DNA from: Villigracilis sp024434165
Lineage (GTDB): Bacteria; Chloroflexota; Anaerolineae; Anaerolineales; Villigracilaceae
Assembly (NCBI GenBank): GCA_030263665.1
Contig: SZPK01000005.1
Coordinates: 1 to 64,000 of the forward strand
DNA: 64,000 nt
Direction of reading: 5' to 3'
How positions within the stretch are numbered: position 1 is the first letter of the stretch; each line of letters opens with the position of its first letter. This document shows, in pieces, positions 1-7,172 of this stretch. The notes beneath the pieces were generated by a model. The model was not told the DNA's origin, ran no database searches, and saw only the letters and a list, made by a program, of their open reading frames with translations. Position numbers and translations under genes: made by a program.

Positions 1-19
1 ATTTTACAAAAATACGCTC

Positions 20-51
20 CCGGCGGCGTCCCCGCCGCCGAGGACGGCGGC
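20..51 (-). repeat. GC-rich stem repeat, copy A
   Basis: On the minus strand the core TCCTCGGCGGCGGGGA (29-44) is identical to the core of the element at 38284-38299 and differs by one base from the one at 22653-22668. Flanking CCGCC/GGCGG runs allow a strong hairpin. The outer arms seen at 38253-38344 are not recognisable here. Confidence 0.6.
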
Positions 52-181
52 ATGAGCAGGAATTTGTTTTCTAAAAACTTATGACCGACTACTTAACAAA
101 AGTCATTGCTGTTCTCATTGGCAAAGATTCTGCTCGAACTCGTGGAACAGCCCGCCGCGCACCCAGCCGTTGTATTTGGGT

Positions 182-281
182 GAGTGAGTTGGCTGACGTT
201 ACGCACCGCCCCGAAGGTTTGACCCACAAACGAGCCGAAATAACCTTCAGGACATTTCGCGTAAGGTAAGTGAGTTAACTC
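182..281. repeat. imperfect inverted repeat upstream of the feo operon
   Basis: The left arm begins GAGTTGGCTGACG at 186 and carries TTACGC and CCGAAGGTT (211-219). The right arm, read on the minus strand from 281, begins GAGTTAACTCAC and carries TTACGC and CCTGAAGGTT (251-242). The arms match imperfectly around a central spacer of about 25 bases, so the 100-base unit could fold into one long hairpin or be a small MITE-like element. I see no convincing gene in bases 1-371. Confidence 0.45.
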
Positions 282-334
282 AAAGAAAAGATATGACTTC
301 CATCCATGACGGGGGAAAGCGCCGCTGGCTACAA

Positions 335-353
335 TAAGGTTGACCATAACATT
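335..353 (+). promoter_or_regulatory. candidate DtxR-type operator
   Basis: The 19-mer starting TAAGGTTGACCATAACA matches the DtxR consensus TTAGGTTAGCCTAACCTAA at about 10 of 19 positions, mostly in the left half. It lies 18 bases before the DtxR-like gene, where an autoregulatory site would sit. The match is weak. Confidence 0.25.
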
Positions 354-371
354 TATTATCAGGCAAACCTT

Positions 372-1040
372 ATGATTCCCGGGCATCTCAGCGAAAGCAC
401 CGAAATGTACCTCAAAACGATGATGGAATTGAGCGGGCGCGACCCGGTGATGGTTTCGCGCCTTGCCGAGCGTCTGAATGTGACGCCTGTTTCCGCAAAT
501 GAGATGGTCCGGCGGTTGGGGGAGCAGGGCTTGGTCACGCACACACCGTATAAAGGGGTTTCGCTGACGAAACGAGGGCGCGAAGCGGCGGTCAATGTTT
601 TGCGCCGGCAGCGATTATGGGAGGTTTTCCTTCACGATCACTTAAAGATCGAGTGGGCGCAGATCTATGAATTTGCCTGCGCGCTCGAACACGCCACCGC
701 GCCCGAAGTGACCGAGGCGCTGGCTGTCTTTTTGGGAAACCCAGCGACCTGCCCGCGTGGAAACCCCATTCCGGCAGCGGATGGCTCCTTCAAGCCGGTG
801 GATGGATTCCCGTTGAGCGAGTTGAAGGCGGGCGAGCGGGCGCGCGTGATGGCGGTCAACGCCACGATGACGGATGTCCTGCGCTATTTGCAGGAACGCG
901 CGATTCTGCCGGGCTGTGAACTTAAAGTGCTCGAAGCCGCCCCGCTTCAAGGTCCGCTCACCCTGCTGGTGGGGGATAGGGAAACGGCATTGGGGCTTTC
1001 GATGGCTGAGTTTGTGCTTGTAAAAAGAATCGAACCCTGA
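372..1040 (+). CDS. DtxR-family iron-dependent regulator with FeoA domain
   Basis: This is a metal-sensing repressor of 222 residues that probably controls the iron genes behind it. Residues 1-62 form a winged helix with the sequence PVSANEMVRRLGEQGLV, followed by the dimerisation and metal domain and a C-terminal SH3-like FeoA domain (about 145-220). FACALEH supplies C103, E106 and H107, equivalent to the Cys-Glu-His primary site of DtxR/IdeR, which favours iron over manganese. The ancillary-site histidines of DtxR appear replaced, by Q80 in LRRQRLWE and Y99 in IYEFAC. The ATG at 372 starts the conserved homology; an upstream in-frame ATG at 306 would add 22 unconvincing residues. feoA follows 11 bases after the stop. 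Confidence 0.85.
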   Translation: MIPGHLSESTEMYLKTMMELSGRDPVMVSRLAERLNVTPVSANEMVRRLGEQGLVTHTPYKGVSLTKRGREAAVNVLRRQRLWEVFLHDHLKIEWAQIYEFACALEHATAPEVTEALAVFLGNPATCPRGNPIPAADGSFKPVDGFPLSELKAGERARVMAVNATMTDVLRYLQERAILPGCELKVLEAAPLQGPLTLLVGDRETALGLSMAEFVLVKRIEP

Positions 1041-1051
1041 GGAGTGATCTC

Positions 1052-1291
1052 ATGACCGAATCCATCCCGCTTCATTTACTCCGACCCGGTCAACGGGGAA
1101 TCATTGCGAAGATCAACAGTTCGGGCGCGCTGCGCCGCCGCTTTGTCGAGATGGGCATCGTCAAAGGGGAGACGATCCTGCTCGAACGTCACGCGCCGCT
1201 GGGCGACCCGATGGCGTATTTCATCAAGGGCTATCGTCTGGCTCTGCGAAAAGAGGAAGCCGCGCAGATCGAAGTGGTCTTGAACGGGTAA
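1052..1291 (+). CDS. feoA: FeoA, ferrous iron transport accessory protein
   Basis: A 79-residue single-domain FeoA protein with an SH3-like beta-barrel, thought to interact with FeoB on the cytoplasmic side. The conserved core is GQRGIIAKI, RRRFVEMGIVKGETI, and a C-terminal strand ending in LALRKEEAAQIEV. A Shine-Dalgarno GGAG precedes the ATG. It sits between the regulator (11-base gap) and the FeoB G domain (3-base gap), so it is clearly in the feo operon. Length is normal for the family. Confidence 0.92.
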   Translation: MTESIPLHLLRPGQRGIIAKINSSGALRRRFVEMGIVKGETILLERHAPLGDPMAYFIKGYRLALRKEEAAQIEVVLNG

Positions 1292-1294
1292 ACC

Positions 1295-1804
1295 ATGGCG
1301 AATCTGACGATTGCGCTGGCTGGAAATCCGAACGCGGGCAAGACGACCATTTTCAATGTATTGACCGGTTTGCGCCAGCATACGGGCAACTGGCCCGGAA
1401 AAACGGTGGAGAGGAAGGAAGGCGAGGTGGAATTCGACGGCTTGAAAATCAATCTCGTGGACCTGCCCGGCACGTACAGCCTGACAGCCTACTCGCCCGA
1501 AGAGATCATCGCGCGCGACTTCATCATCGGGGAAAAACCCGACGCCGTCATCAACGTGGTGGATGCGACCAACCTCGAGCGCAATTTGTATCTCACGATT
1601 CAGATTTTGGAATTGGATGTCCCGGTGGTGATGGCGCTCAACATGACGGATGAGTTGCAAAGAGACGGCGCAAAGATTGACTTAACGCATCTTTCCCGGC
1701 TTTTGGGCGGATTGCCCATCGTCCCGACGACGGCAAACCGGGGCAGGGGAATCAGGGAATTGATTGCCGCGGCTGTGCGTGCGGCTCGAAAACGGACGGC
1801 ATGA
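1295..1804 (+). CDS. feoB: FeoB GTPase domain as a separate protein
   Basis: This 169-residue protein is only the G domain of FeoB, the GTP-regulated ferrous iron permease. G1 is GNPNAGKT (10-17), the switch-I Thr lies in NWPGKT (T37), G3 is DLPGTYS (56-62) and G4 is NMTD (116-119). In most bacteria this domain continues into the helical and membrane domains. Here it ends in a TGA that overlaps the ATG of the membrane gene (ATGA, 1801-1804). The clean overlap, with a start on the next gene and no decay, argues for a real split with translational coupling. A sequencing frameshift cannot be excluded from one sequence. Confidence 0.9.
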   Translation: MANLTIALAGNPNAGKTTIFNVLTGLRQHTGNWPGKTVERKEGEVEFDGLKINLVDLPGTYSLTAYSPEEIIARDFIIGEKPDAVINVVDATNLERNLYLTIQILELDVPVVMALNMTDELQRDGAKIDLTHLSRLLGGLPIVPTTANRGRGIRELIAAAVRAARKRTA

Positions 1805-3492
1805 TCACGACTTCCTCGCATTCGCTCTTTCGGCTCGACTACGGCGGCAAACTGGAACGCGAAATTGACCGCGTCATCGAGGCATTCAACGAGCATCAAC
1901 TGGATACGGGGCGTTATCCAGCCCGCTGGCTGGCGATCAAACTGCTGGAAGCGGACGCCGACATCCTCGAACACGTCCGCGCCACGCCCAACGGCGGGAG
2001 GGTGCTCGCGATCGCGCGGCAAAGTTCGGAGAAATTGAAGTCCTGGCTGGGTGACGACGTGGATATGCTCATCGCCGACCGCCGCTACGGTTTCATCAAC
2101 GGCATTGTGCGGCAGGCATTGCGGCGCCCGCGCATGGACGGGGTCACGCTCACCGAACGCATTGACGACATTGTCACGCACAAATGGCTGGGCTTGCCCA
2201 TCTTCTTTGCGATGATGTACGTCATGTTTCGATTGGTGATTGACGTCTCGGCTCCGTTTTTGGATTGGACCGACGCAGTCATCACCGGACCGGTTGCGCG
2301 CTGGTTCGCCTCTCTGCTGGACCTGTTGGCGGCTCCGGCTTGGATTCATTCCCTCGTCGTGGAGGCAGTTATCGGCGGAGTCGGAGGCGTGCTGGTCTTC
2401 ATCCCCGGGCTGCTGATTCTGTACTTCTTCCTTGCCTTGTTGGAGGATTCGGGTTATATGTCCCGCGCCGCGTTCGTGATGGACCGCTTCATGCGCGTGG
2501 TGGGTTTGCATGGCAAATCGTTCATCCCGATGATTCTCGGCTTTGGGTGCGCCGTCCCGGCGGTGTACGCCACACGGACGATTCCCAGCCGCCGTGATCG
2601 CGTGCTGACGGCGCTGCTCATCCCGCTCATGTCCTGCTCGGCGCGGCTGCCGGTGTATGTGGTCTTCGGTCTGGCGTTCTTCGGCTCGCGCGCCGGGACG
2701 GTCATTTGGGCGATGTACGCGCTTGGCATTCTGGTCGCCATGGTGGCAGGGATGGTCTTCACGCGCACCATCCTCAAGCCGGATGTTACATCCGCCTTTG
2801 TGCTGGAACTTCCACCGTATCGTGCGCCGGCATTCAAGAGCGTCCTGATTCACATGTGGGAGAACACGCGCGAATTTGTCCGCAAGGCGGGGACGACGAT
2901 TCTCTACGCTTCGCTTGTGATGTGGGTTTTGCTCAACCTGCCCTGGGGCGTGACCGAGCAGCGCGATTCGTATTTTGGCAAAGTCAGCGGATGGATCGCT
3001 CCCGCATTTGCGCCGTTGGGGTTCGGCGACTGGCAGACGAGCGGCGCGCTGGTGAGCGGGTTCATGGCGAAGGAGATCGTCGTGAGCACCATGAGCCAGA
3101 TCTACATTGGCGGGGAGGAAGTCGGCCGCACCGAACAGAAGACCACGTTTGCCGGCGATTTGAACGAGATCGGTCTCGGCTTTGTGAATGCGGCTCTTGA
3201 TTCAGGGAAAATTCTGCTGAGCATCATTCCGGGCGTGGACCTGATGGATGAGGAAGCCGCCTCGCAGGATACCGTTTTGAGCCGGATACTGCGCGAACAT
3301 TTCACGCCGTTGAGCGCGGCTGCCATGTTGATCTTCGTATTGTTGTACGTCCCTTGTGTGGCTACGCTGGGTGCGATCAAGCATGAGTTCGGTGTGTCCT
3401 GGGCGGTGACATCCGCCGTGTATCAAACGGTGGCGGCGTGGCTCGCGGCGCTGCTGGTGTATCAGGGCGGCTTGCTTTTGGGACTGGGATAG
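1801..3492 (+). CDS. feoB: FeoB membrane permease domain
   Basis: 563 residues that form the iron-conducting part of FeoB. The first ~110 residues are helical and hydrophilic and fit the spacer that normally links G domain and membrane. From about residue 135 there are multiple hydrophobic segments. The first Gate motif is GFGCAVPAV (about 247-255), where the usual form is GFGCNVPAI, so the Asn is replaced by Ala. The second Gate region carries SCSARLPVY. Later motifs include SGFMAKEIVVSTM and LYVPCVATLGAI. The start overlaps the stop of the G-domain gene by 4 bases. FeoC follows with no gap. Confidence 0.92.
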   Translation: MITTSSHSLFRLDYGGKLEREIDRVIEAFNEHQLDTGRYPARWLAIKLLEADADILEHVRATPNGGRVLAIARQSSEKLKSWLGDDVDMLIADRRYGFINGIVRQALRRPRMDGVTLTERIDDIVTHKWLGLPIFFAMMYVMFRLVIDVSAPFLDWTDAVITGPVARWFASLLDLLAAPAWIHSLVVEAVIGGVGGVLVFIPGLLILYFFLALLEDSGYMSRAAFVMDRFMRVVGLHGKSFIPMILGFGCAVPAVYATRTIPSRRDRVLTALLIPLMSCSARLPVYVVFGLAFFGSRAGTVIWAMYALGILVAMVAGMVFTRTILKPDVTSAFVLELPPYRAPAFKSVLIHMWENTREFVRKAGTTILYASLVMWVLLNLPWGVTEQRDSYFGKVSGWIAPAFAPLGFGDWQTSGALVSGFMAKEIVVSTMSQIYIGGEEVGRTEQKTTFAGDLNEIGLGFVNAALDSGKILLSIIPGVDLMDEEAASQDTVLSRILREHFTPLSAAAMLIFVLLYVPCVATLGAIKHEFGVSWAVTSAVYQTVAAWLAALLVYQGGLLLGLG

Positions 3493-3729
3493 ATGCTGGC
3501 GCAGTTGGTCTCCCTGCTGGAAAGCAAACCGGACGGTTTGAGCCTGTTCGAGGTCAGCCGCCGGATGAAGGTGCAGCCGTCTGCGCTTCAGCCAATGCTC
3601 GATTTGCTGGTGAGGAAGGGCAGGCTGGTGGAGATCGGTCCCGATGGAAAGTGCTGTACCGCCTGCGCCTCGGTCTCGGACTGCCGCCTGCTCGCCGCGC
3701 GTGGAAAACGCTATGTGGCAGCGCGCTGA
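3493..3729 (+). CDS. feoC: FeoC-like winged-helix protein
   Basis: A 78-residue protein at the end of the feo operon, beginning directly after the feoB stop. Residues 1-50 resemble a small winged helix (LSLFEVSRRMKVQPSALQPM, then LVRKGRLVE). The C-terminal part has a cysteine cluster CCTACASVSDC, comparable to the Fe-S cluster region of FeoC proteins, which are thought to tune FeoB activity or stability. The assignment rests on position, size and cysteines; sequence conservation in this family is low. Confidence 0.72.
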   Translation: MLAQLVSLLESKPDGLSLFEVSRRMKVQPSALQPMLDLLVRKGRLVEIGPDGKCCTACASVSDCRLLAARGKRYVAAR

Positions 3730-3794
3730 ATTCGCGCTTGCCTTTCTTCCATTTCTTGTCTATACTGTGGGAAATCAACTCTAGGAGACATCCC

Positions 3795-4232
3795 ATGCCC
3801 ACAGTACGCGATATGATTCGAAAAAAGGGCGGCGAGATTTTCTCTGTCGCTCCCGACGCCACCGTGTACGAAGCGCTCTCCATCATGGCAAAAAACAACA
3901 CCGGCGCGTTGATGGTGCTCAGCGGAAACAAGGTGGAGGGAATTTTGTCCGAGCGGGATTGTGTTCGGAAGGTGGACCTTGCGGGAAGGAGTTCCAAAAC
4001 CACCCGAGTCAGCGAAATCATGACCACCAAGGTGATCTATGTGGAAGCGAGCCAGCCTCTCGAGGAGTGCATGGCGTTGATGATTGACAAGAATATCCGT
4101 CACCTGCCGGTGTACGATGGCGGGCAGCTGCTCGGTCTGATTTCCGTCCGCGATGTGTTAAAGGAAGTGGTGGACGTGCAGAAGTTCATGATCTCGCAAT
4201 TGGAGCATTACATCACAGGCGGGGGAAGATAA
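3795..4232 (+). CDS. CBS domain pair protein
   Basis: A 145-residue soluble protein made of two CBS motifs (about 8-62 and 72-130), with GALMVLSGNKVEGILSERD and RHLPVYDGGQLLGLISVRD as the repeated cores. Stand-alone CBS pairs usually bind adenosine nucleotides and regulate partner proteins; the partner cannot be told here. The ATG at 3795 has AGGAGA 5 bases upstream, which decides against the longer in-frame ORF from 3438. It lies 65 bases behind feoC and may be cotranscribed. The next gene is convergent, with a 16-base gap. Confidence 0.85.
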   Translation: MPTVRDMIRKKGGEIFSVAPDATVYEALSIMAKNNTGALMVLSGNKVEGILSERDCVRKVDLAGRSSKTTRVSEIMTTKVIYVEASQPLEECMALMIDKNIRHLPVYDGGQLLGLISVRDVLKEVVDVQKFMISQLEHYITGGGR

Positions 4233-4248
4233 AAATCCGCGTGCCTGC

Positions 4249-5199
4249 TCAATTTGCAGATTGCATCTGATTTGCCCAGGCTTTGATTTCTCGAATGTGA
4301 TCGGGCGTGGTGCGGCAGCATCCGCCGATGAGCCGCGCCCCGTTCTCATACCAGGCTTTGGATTGCAGCCCGAAGGATTCGCAGGAGGTCTCGCCGTGCC
4401 AGGTGTTTGTGGCGGGGTTGTAGATTTCGCCCGAATTGGGGTAAACGATGATGGGCTTGTCCGTTTTCTTTTTGATTTCACGAATCAATGATGGAATGAA
4501 AAGCGGCGATGAACAGTTGACGCCAATCGCCGCAACCTGGGGATATTGATCGAGGAAGGCGGCGCAATCCGCGATTCGTTCGCCGTTGGAGATGTGTTCG
4601 CCGTCCTTTGCGGTGAAGGTGAACCAGGCGCCTGTATTTGGGAATTTGCCCAGCAGTTGAAGCAAGGCTTGGGCTTCGATCAGGCATGGGATGGTCTCGC
4701 AGGCTGCAAGGTCCGAACCCGAGGCGATGAGGGTTTCCAGGCGCGGACGGTGGAAGTCCATCAATTCTTTTTCAGTTAATTTATAGTCACCGCGGTATTC
4801 CGAACCATCCGCAAGAAACGCGCCGTACGGTCCAATTGACCCGGCGACGATCGGAAAGGCTCGGTTTTTGCGGTTGCCTTCATTCGACCAAAATTCATCG
4901 CGCGCGCTTTGCGCCAATTGCACGGATTTTTGAATCAACGCCAGCGCTTCGCTTCTGTTCAAGCCGCGTTTGGCGAAACCTTCGACCGTTGCCTGATAAC
5001 TGGCGGTAATGGCAATATCCGCGCCCGCGTTGAAATAATCGAGATGCACCTGGCGGATGAGTTCGGGTTGTTCCATCAGGATTTTCGCGGACCACAGCGC
5101 ATCGTTCAGGTCGCAGCCGCGGCGTTCGAGTTCGGTGGCGAGCGCACCATCCACGATGGCGAGAGGTTGTTTTTGGAGGAGGGATTCAATGGGGTTCAT
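4249..5199 (-). CDS. mmuM: homocysteine S-methyltransferase (MmuM-like)
   Basis: 316 residues that match the zinc-dependent homocysteine methyltransferase fold, making methionine from homocysteine with S-methylmethionine or a similar donor. The N-terminus has the family signature IVDGALATELERRG. The zinc cysteines are in GVNCSS and in the C-terminal GGCCRTTP, which is complete. Its start lies 3 bases after the stop of the threonine dehydratase-like gene, so the two are one transcript. The natural methyl donor cannot be read from the sequence. Confidence 0.88.
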   Translation of the reverse strand: MNPIESLLQKQPLAIVDGALATELERRGCDLNDALWSAKILMEQPELIRQVHLDYFNAGADIAITASYQATVEGFAKRGLNRSEALALIQKSVQLAQSARDEFWSNEGNRKNRAFPIVAGSIGPYGAFLADGSEYRGDYKLTEKELMDFHRPRLETLIASGSDLAACETIPCLIEAQALLQLLGKFPNTGAWFTFTAKDGEHISNGERIADCAAFLDQYPQVAAIGVNCSSPLFIPSLIREIKKKTDKPIIVYPNSGEIYNPATNTWHGETSCESFGLQSKAWYENGARLIGGCCRTTPDHIREIKAWANQMQSAN

Positions 5200-5202
5200 G
5201 AA

Positions 5203-6147
5203 TTACTGCCAGGGTAATTTTTCCAAGTCCACATTACCGCCGCTGATGATAACGCCGATTTTCAAACCGCTCAAATCAATTTTCTTTTCCCACAGGATTC
5301 CAACCGCCACCGCCGCCGACGGCTCGATGATGATCTTCGCCCGCTCCCAAACGAATTTCATTGCCGCGATGATGCCCGCCTCGCTGACCGTGACGATCTG
5401 CTCCACGTTTTTTTGAATGATCGGAAACGTCAATTCGCCCAATGATGTGAGCAAGCCGTCGGCAATCGTTTTCGGGTTTTGCGATGAAATGATCCTGCCC
5501 GCCTGCATCGAACGAAACGCGTCGTCCGCCAATTCAGGTTCCGCCGCAATGACTCGAATTCCATTTTTGATTCCCTTCGCCGCGATGGACGTGCCGCTTA
5601 ACAATCCGCCGCCGCCAACGGGTGCGATGATCACATCCAAATCAGGGACATCCTCCAGCAGTTCCATTGCCGCCGTGCCTTGTCCTGCAATCACGCGCTC
5701 ATTGTCGTAGGGATGGACAACGCCTGCGCCTGTATCGAGTCTGATGCTCTCCATCGTGCTTTCCCTTGCTTGAAGCGTCGGCTCGCAAAACGTGATTCGC
5801 CCGCCGTAGCCCTCCACCGCATTCTTTTTCACCTGCGGCGCATTATTCGGCATGACGATATAAGCGGGAATGCCGCGCAGCCTCGCCGCCAGCGCCAGCG
5901 CCTGCGCGTGATTTCCCGATGAATGAGTGACCACCCCGCGGGCAGCGTCTTCACCGCTCGACGCAAAGACAGCGTTGCACGCGCCGCGAAATTTGAACGC
6001 GCCCACTTTTTGAAAATTCTCGCACTTGAGAAACACCTGCGCCCCAACGCGCCGGTTCAGGCTCTCGTTGGTCATCACGGGCGTGCGATGCGCGTACGGC
6101 TTGATGCGTTCTGCGGCTTGCTGAATGTCGGTAGGCGTGACGGTCAT
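5203..6147 (-). CDS. threonine dehydratase / serine racemase family PLP enzyme
   Basis: 314 residues, fold type II PLP enzyme. The PLP lysine is K52 in GAFKFRGA, the phosphate loop is GGGGL and the C-terminal cofactor motif is SGGNVD. EPELADDA has the E-x3-A-x-D spacing used by serine racemase for its magnesium site, so this may act on both L-threonine/serine dehydration and serine racemisation. There is no C-terminal ACT domain, so it is not the allosterically inhibited biosynthetic form. A ribosome site AAAGGGA precedes the ATG at 6147. It is cotranscribed with the methyltransferase downstream. Confidence 0.87.
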   Translation of the reverse strand: MTVTPTDIQQAAERIKPYAHRTPVMTNESLNRRVGAQVFLKCENFQKVGAFKFRGACNAVFASSGEDAARGVVTHSSGNHAQALALAARLRGIPAYIVMPNNAPQVKKNAVEGYGGRITFCEPTLQARESTMESIRLDTGAGVVHPYDNERVIAGQGTAAMELLEDVPDLDVIIAPVGGGGLLSGTSIAAKGIKNGIRVIAAEPELADDAFRSMQAGRIISSQNPKTIADGLLTSLGELTFPIIQKNVEQIVTVSEAGIIAAMKFVWERAKIIIEPSAAVAVGILWEKKIDLSGLKIGVIISGGNVDLEKLPWQ

Positions 6148-6172
6148 GGTTATTCCCTTTGCATGTTGAGAT

Positions 6173-6212
6173 CAGACTGTTTCCTGTTTTCTGTCGTCTG
6201 TTGTCCATCGTC
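6173..6212. repeat. GTC-rich low-complexity repeat
   Basis: The gap between two minus-strand genes holds tandem-like words CTGTTT, CTGTCGTCTG, TTGTCCATCGTC. The same words recur at 41891-41936 and, inside a gene, at 21461-21494. No promoter was recognised here. Confidence 0.4.
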
Positions 6213-6214
6213 GG

Positions 6215-7129
6215 TTAGTACCCTCTCTCGAAATCAACCTGGTGTTTCAACGGCTTTCCTTCAATGTACAAACGATAATTCTCGATGAATATCTTTGCAA
6301 TGTCCGCCGGGAAACTCGGCGCGGAGGTGTGAAAGGTCATCAGCAGGTTTTTCGTCGTCCAAAAGGGATGTTCCTTTGGCAGCGGCTCTTCTTCAAAAAC
6401 ATCCAACACCGCTCCGGCAATTTTATCCTGCTCCAGTGCTTCGATCAGCGCATGTTCATCCACTGCCGAGCCGCGCCCGACGTTGATGAACACGGCATGC
6501 GGCGGAAGCGCGGAGAGCAGTTCCGCATTTACGATGCTTTGCGTCTCCCCCGTGTTGGGGAGGATGGAAACAAGATAATCCAATCCATTCGCAAACTCCA
6601 GCAGCCCATTGCCGTGGTAATACCCGTCAACGTGTTCGCTCAACTCGCTCTCCCGTGTGTATCCCCGGACTTTCATCCCAAAGAATTTTGCCGTCCGCGC
6701 CACCTCTGCGCCAATGGAGCCGACCCCCAGCAGTCCAATTGTCTTGCCGCGCAACACACCGGTGATGGTTTTATCCCATTCCTGATTCTTTTGCGCCTGC
6801 GCGCGTTGAAAAATTTTCCGCTCGTGAGCCAGCAGATACCCAACTACATATTCGGACATGAGATACCCGAACACGCCGCGCGCATTCGTCAGGATGTAGT
6901 CGCGCCGCAGCGCGGGATCGAGCAGCGGCTCGACTCCTGCCCACGTGGCTTGCGCCCATTTCAAGTTGGGGAGGCTTCCCAGCGCAGTGCGAATTAACGA
7001 TGGTGCGCCGAGAACGATCTCGCATTCCGCTGTCGGTTCTGAAGCGATTTTCAAATCGGGCAGCCCCGCCGCCTCGACGATGGCGTGGTATTCCCGGTGA
7101 TCTTTCGTGAGGATGAGAAGCGTTGGCAT
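6215..7129 (-). CDS. D-isomer 2-hydroxyacid dehydrogenase
   Basis: 304-residue NAD(P)-dependent oxidoreductase of the D-2-hydroxyacid dehydrogenase family. The Rossmann motif GVGSIG is at 135-140. The catalytic triad is visible as R219 in NVGRGSAVDE, the glutamate cluster at 246-248 in DVFEEEPLP, and H267 in TFHTSAP. The N-terminal catalytic domain is shortish but normal for the phosphoglycerate/glyoxylate reductase-like branch. It is first in a minus-strand run with the PLP enzyme and the homocysteine methyltransferase. Substrate is unknown; a 2-keto acid from amino-acid turnover would fit the context. Confidence 0.85.
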   Translation of the reverse strand: MPTLLILTKDHREYHAIVEAAGLPDLKIASEPTAECEIVLGAPSLIRTALGSLPNLKWAQATWAGVEPLLDPALRRDYILTNARGVFGYLMSEYVVGYLLAHERKIFQRAQAQKNQEWDKTITGVLRGKTIGLLGVGSIGAEVARTAKFFGMKVRGYTRESELSEHVDGYYHGNGLLEFANGLDYLVSILPNTGETQSIVNAELLSALPPHAVFINVGRGSAVDEHALIEALEQDKIAGAVLDVFEEEPLPKEHPFWTTKNLLMTFHTSAPSFPADIAKIFIENYRLYIEGKPLKHQVDFERGY

Positions 7130-7159
7130 GGCGTTCCAATTGTACCCATGTTTTCATAC

Positions 7160-7165
7160 TATAAT
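7160..7165 (+). promoter_or_regulatory. candidate -10 box of a leaderless promoter
   Basis: A perfect TATAAT stands 7 bases before the ATG at 7173, so transcription should begin at or next to the start codon. No ribosome site lies between. A -35 box is not clear (TTGTAC at 7140 gives a 14-base spacer). Confidence 0.5.
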
Positions 7166-7172
7166 TGCGGGC

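Noticed and set aside
93..542. 149-codon minus-strand frame across the feo regulator start
   Set aside because: It overlaps the DtxR-like gene and an inverted repeat; no family resemblance and no ribosome site.
1600..2853. 417-codon open frame on the minus strand
   Set aside because: Shadow of the two feoB genes; low-complexity Arg/Gln/His composition.
1295..3492. feoB as a pseudogene broken by a frameshift
   Set aside because: Both halves keep all motifs, the break is at the domain border, and the overlap ATGA is typical for coupled genes; the sequencing-error option is noted under findings.
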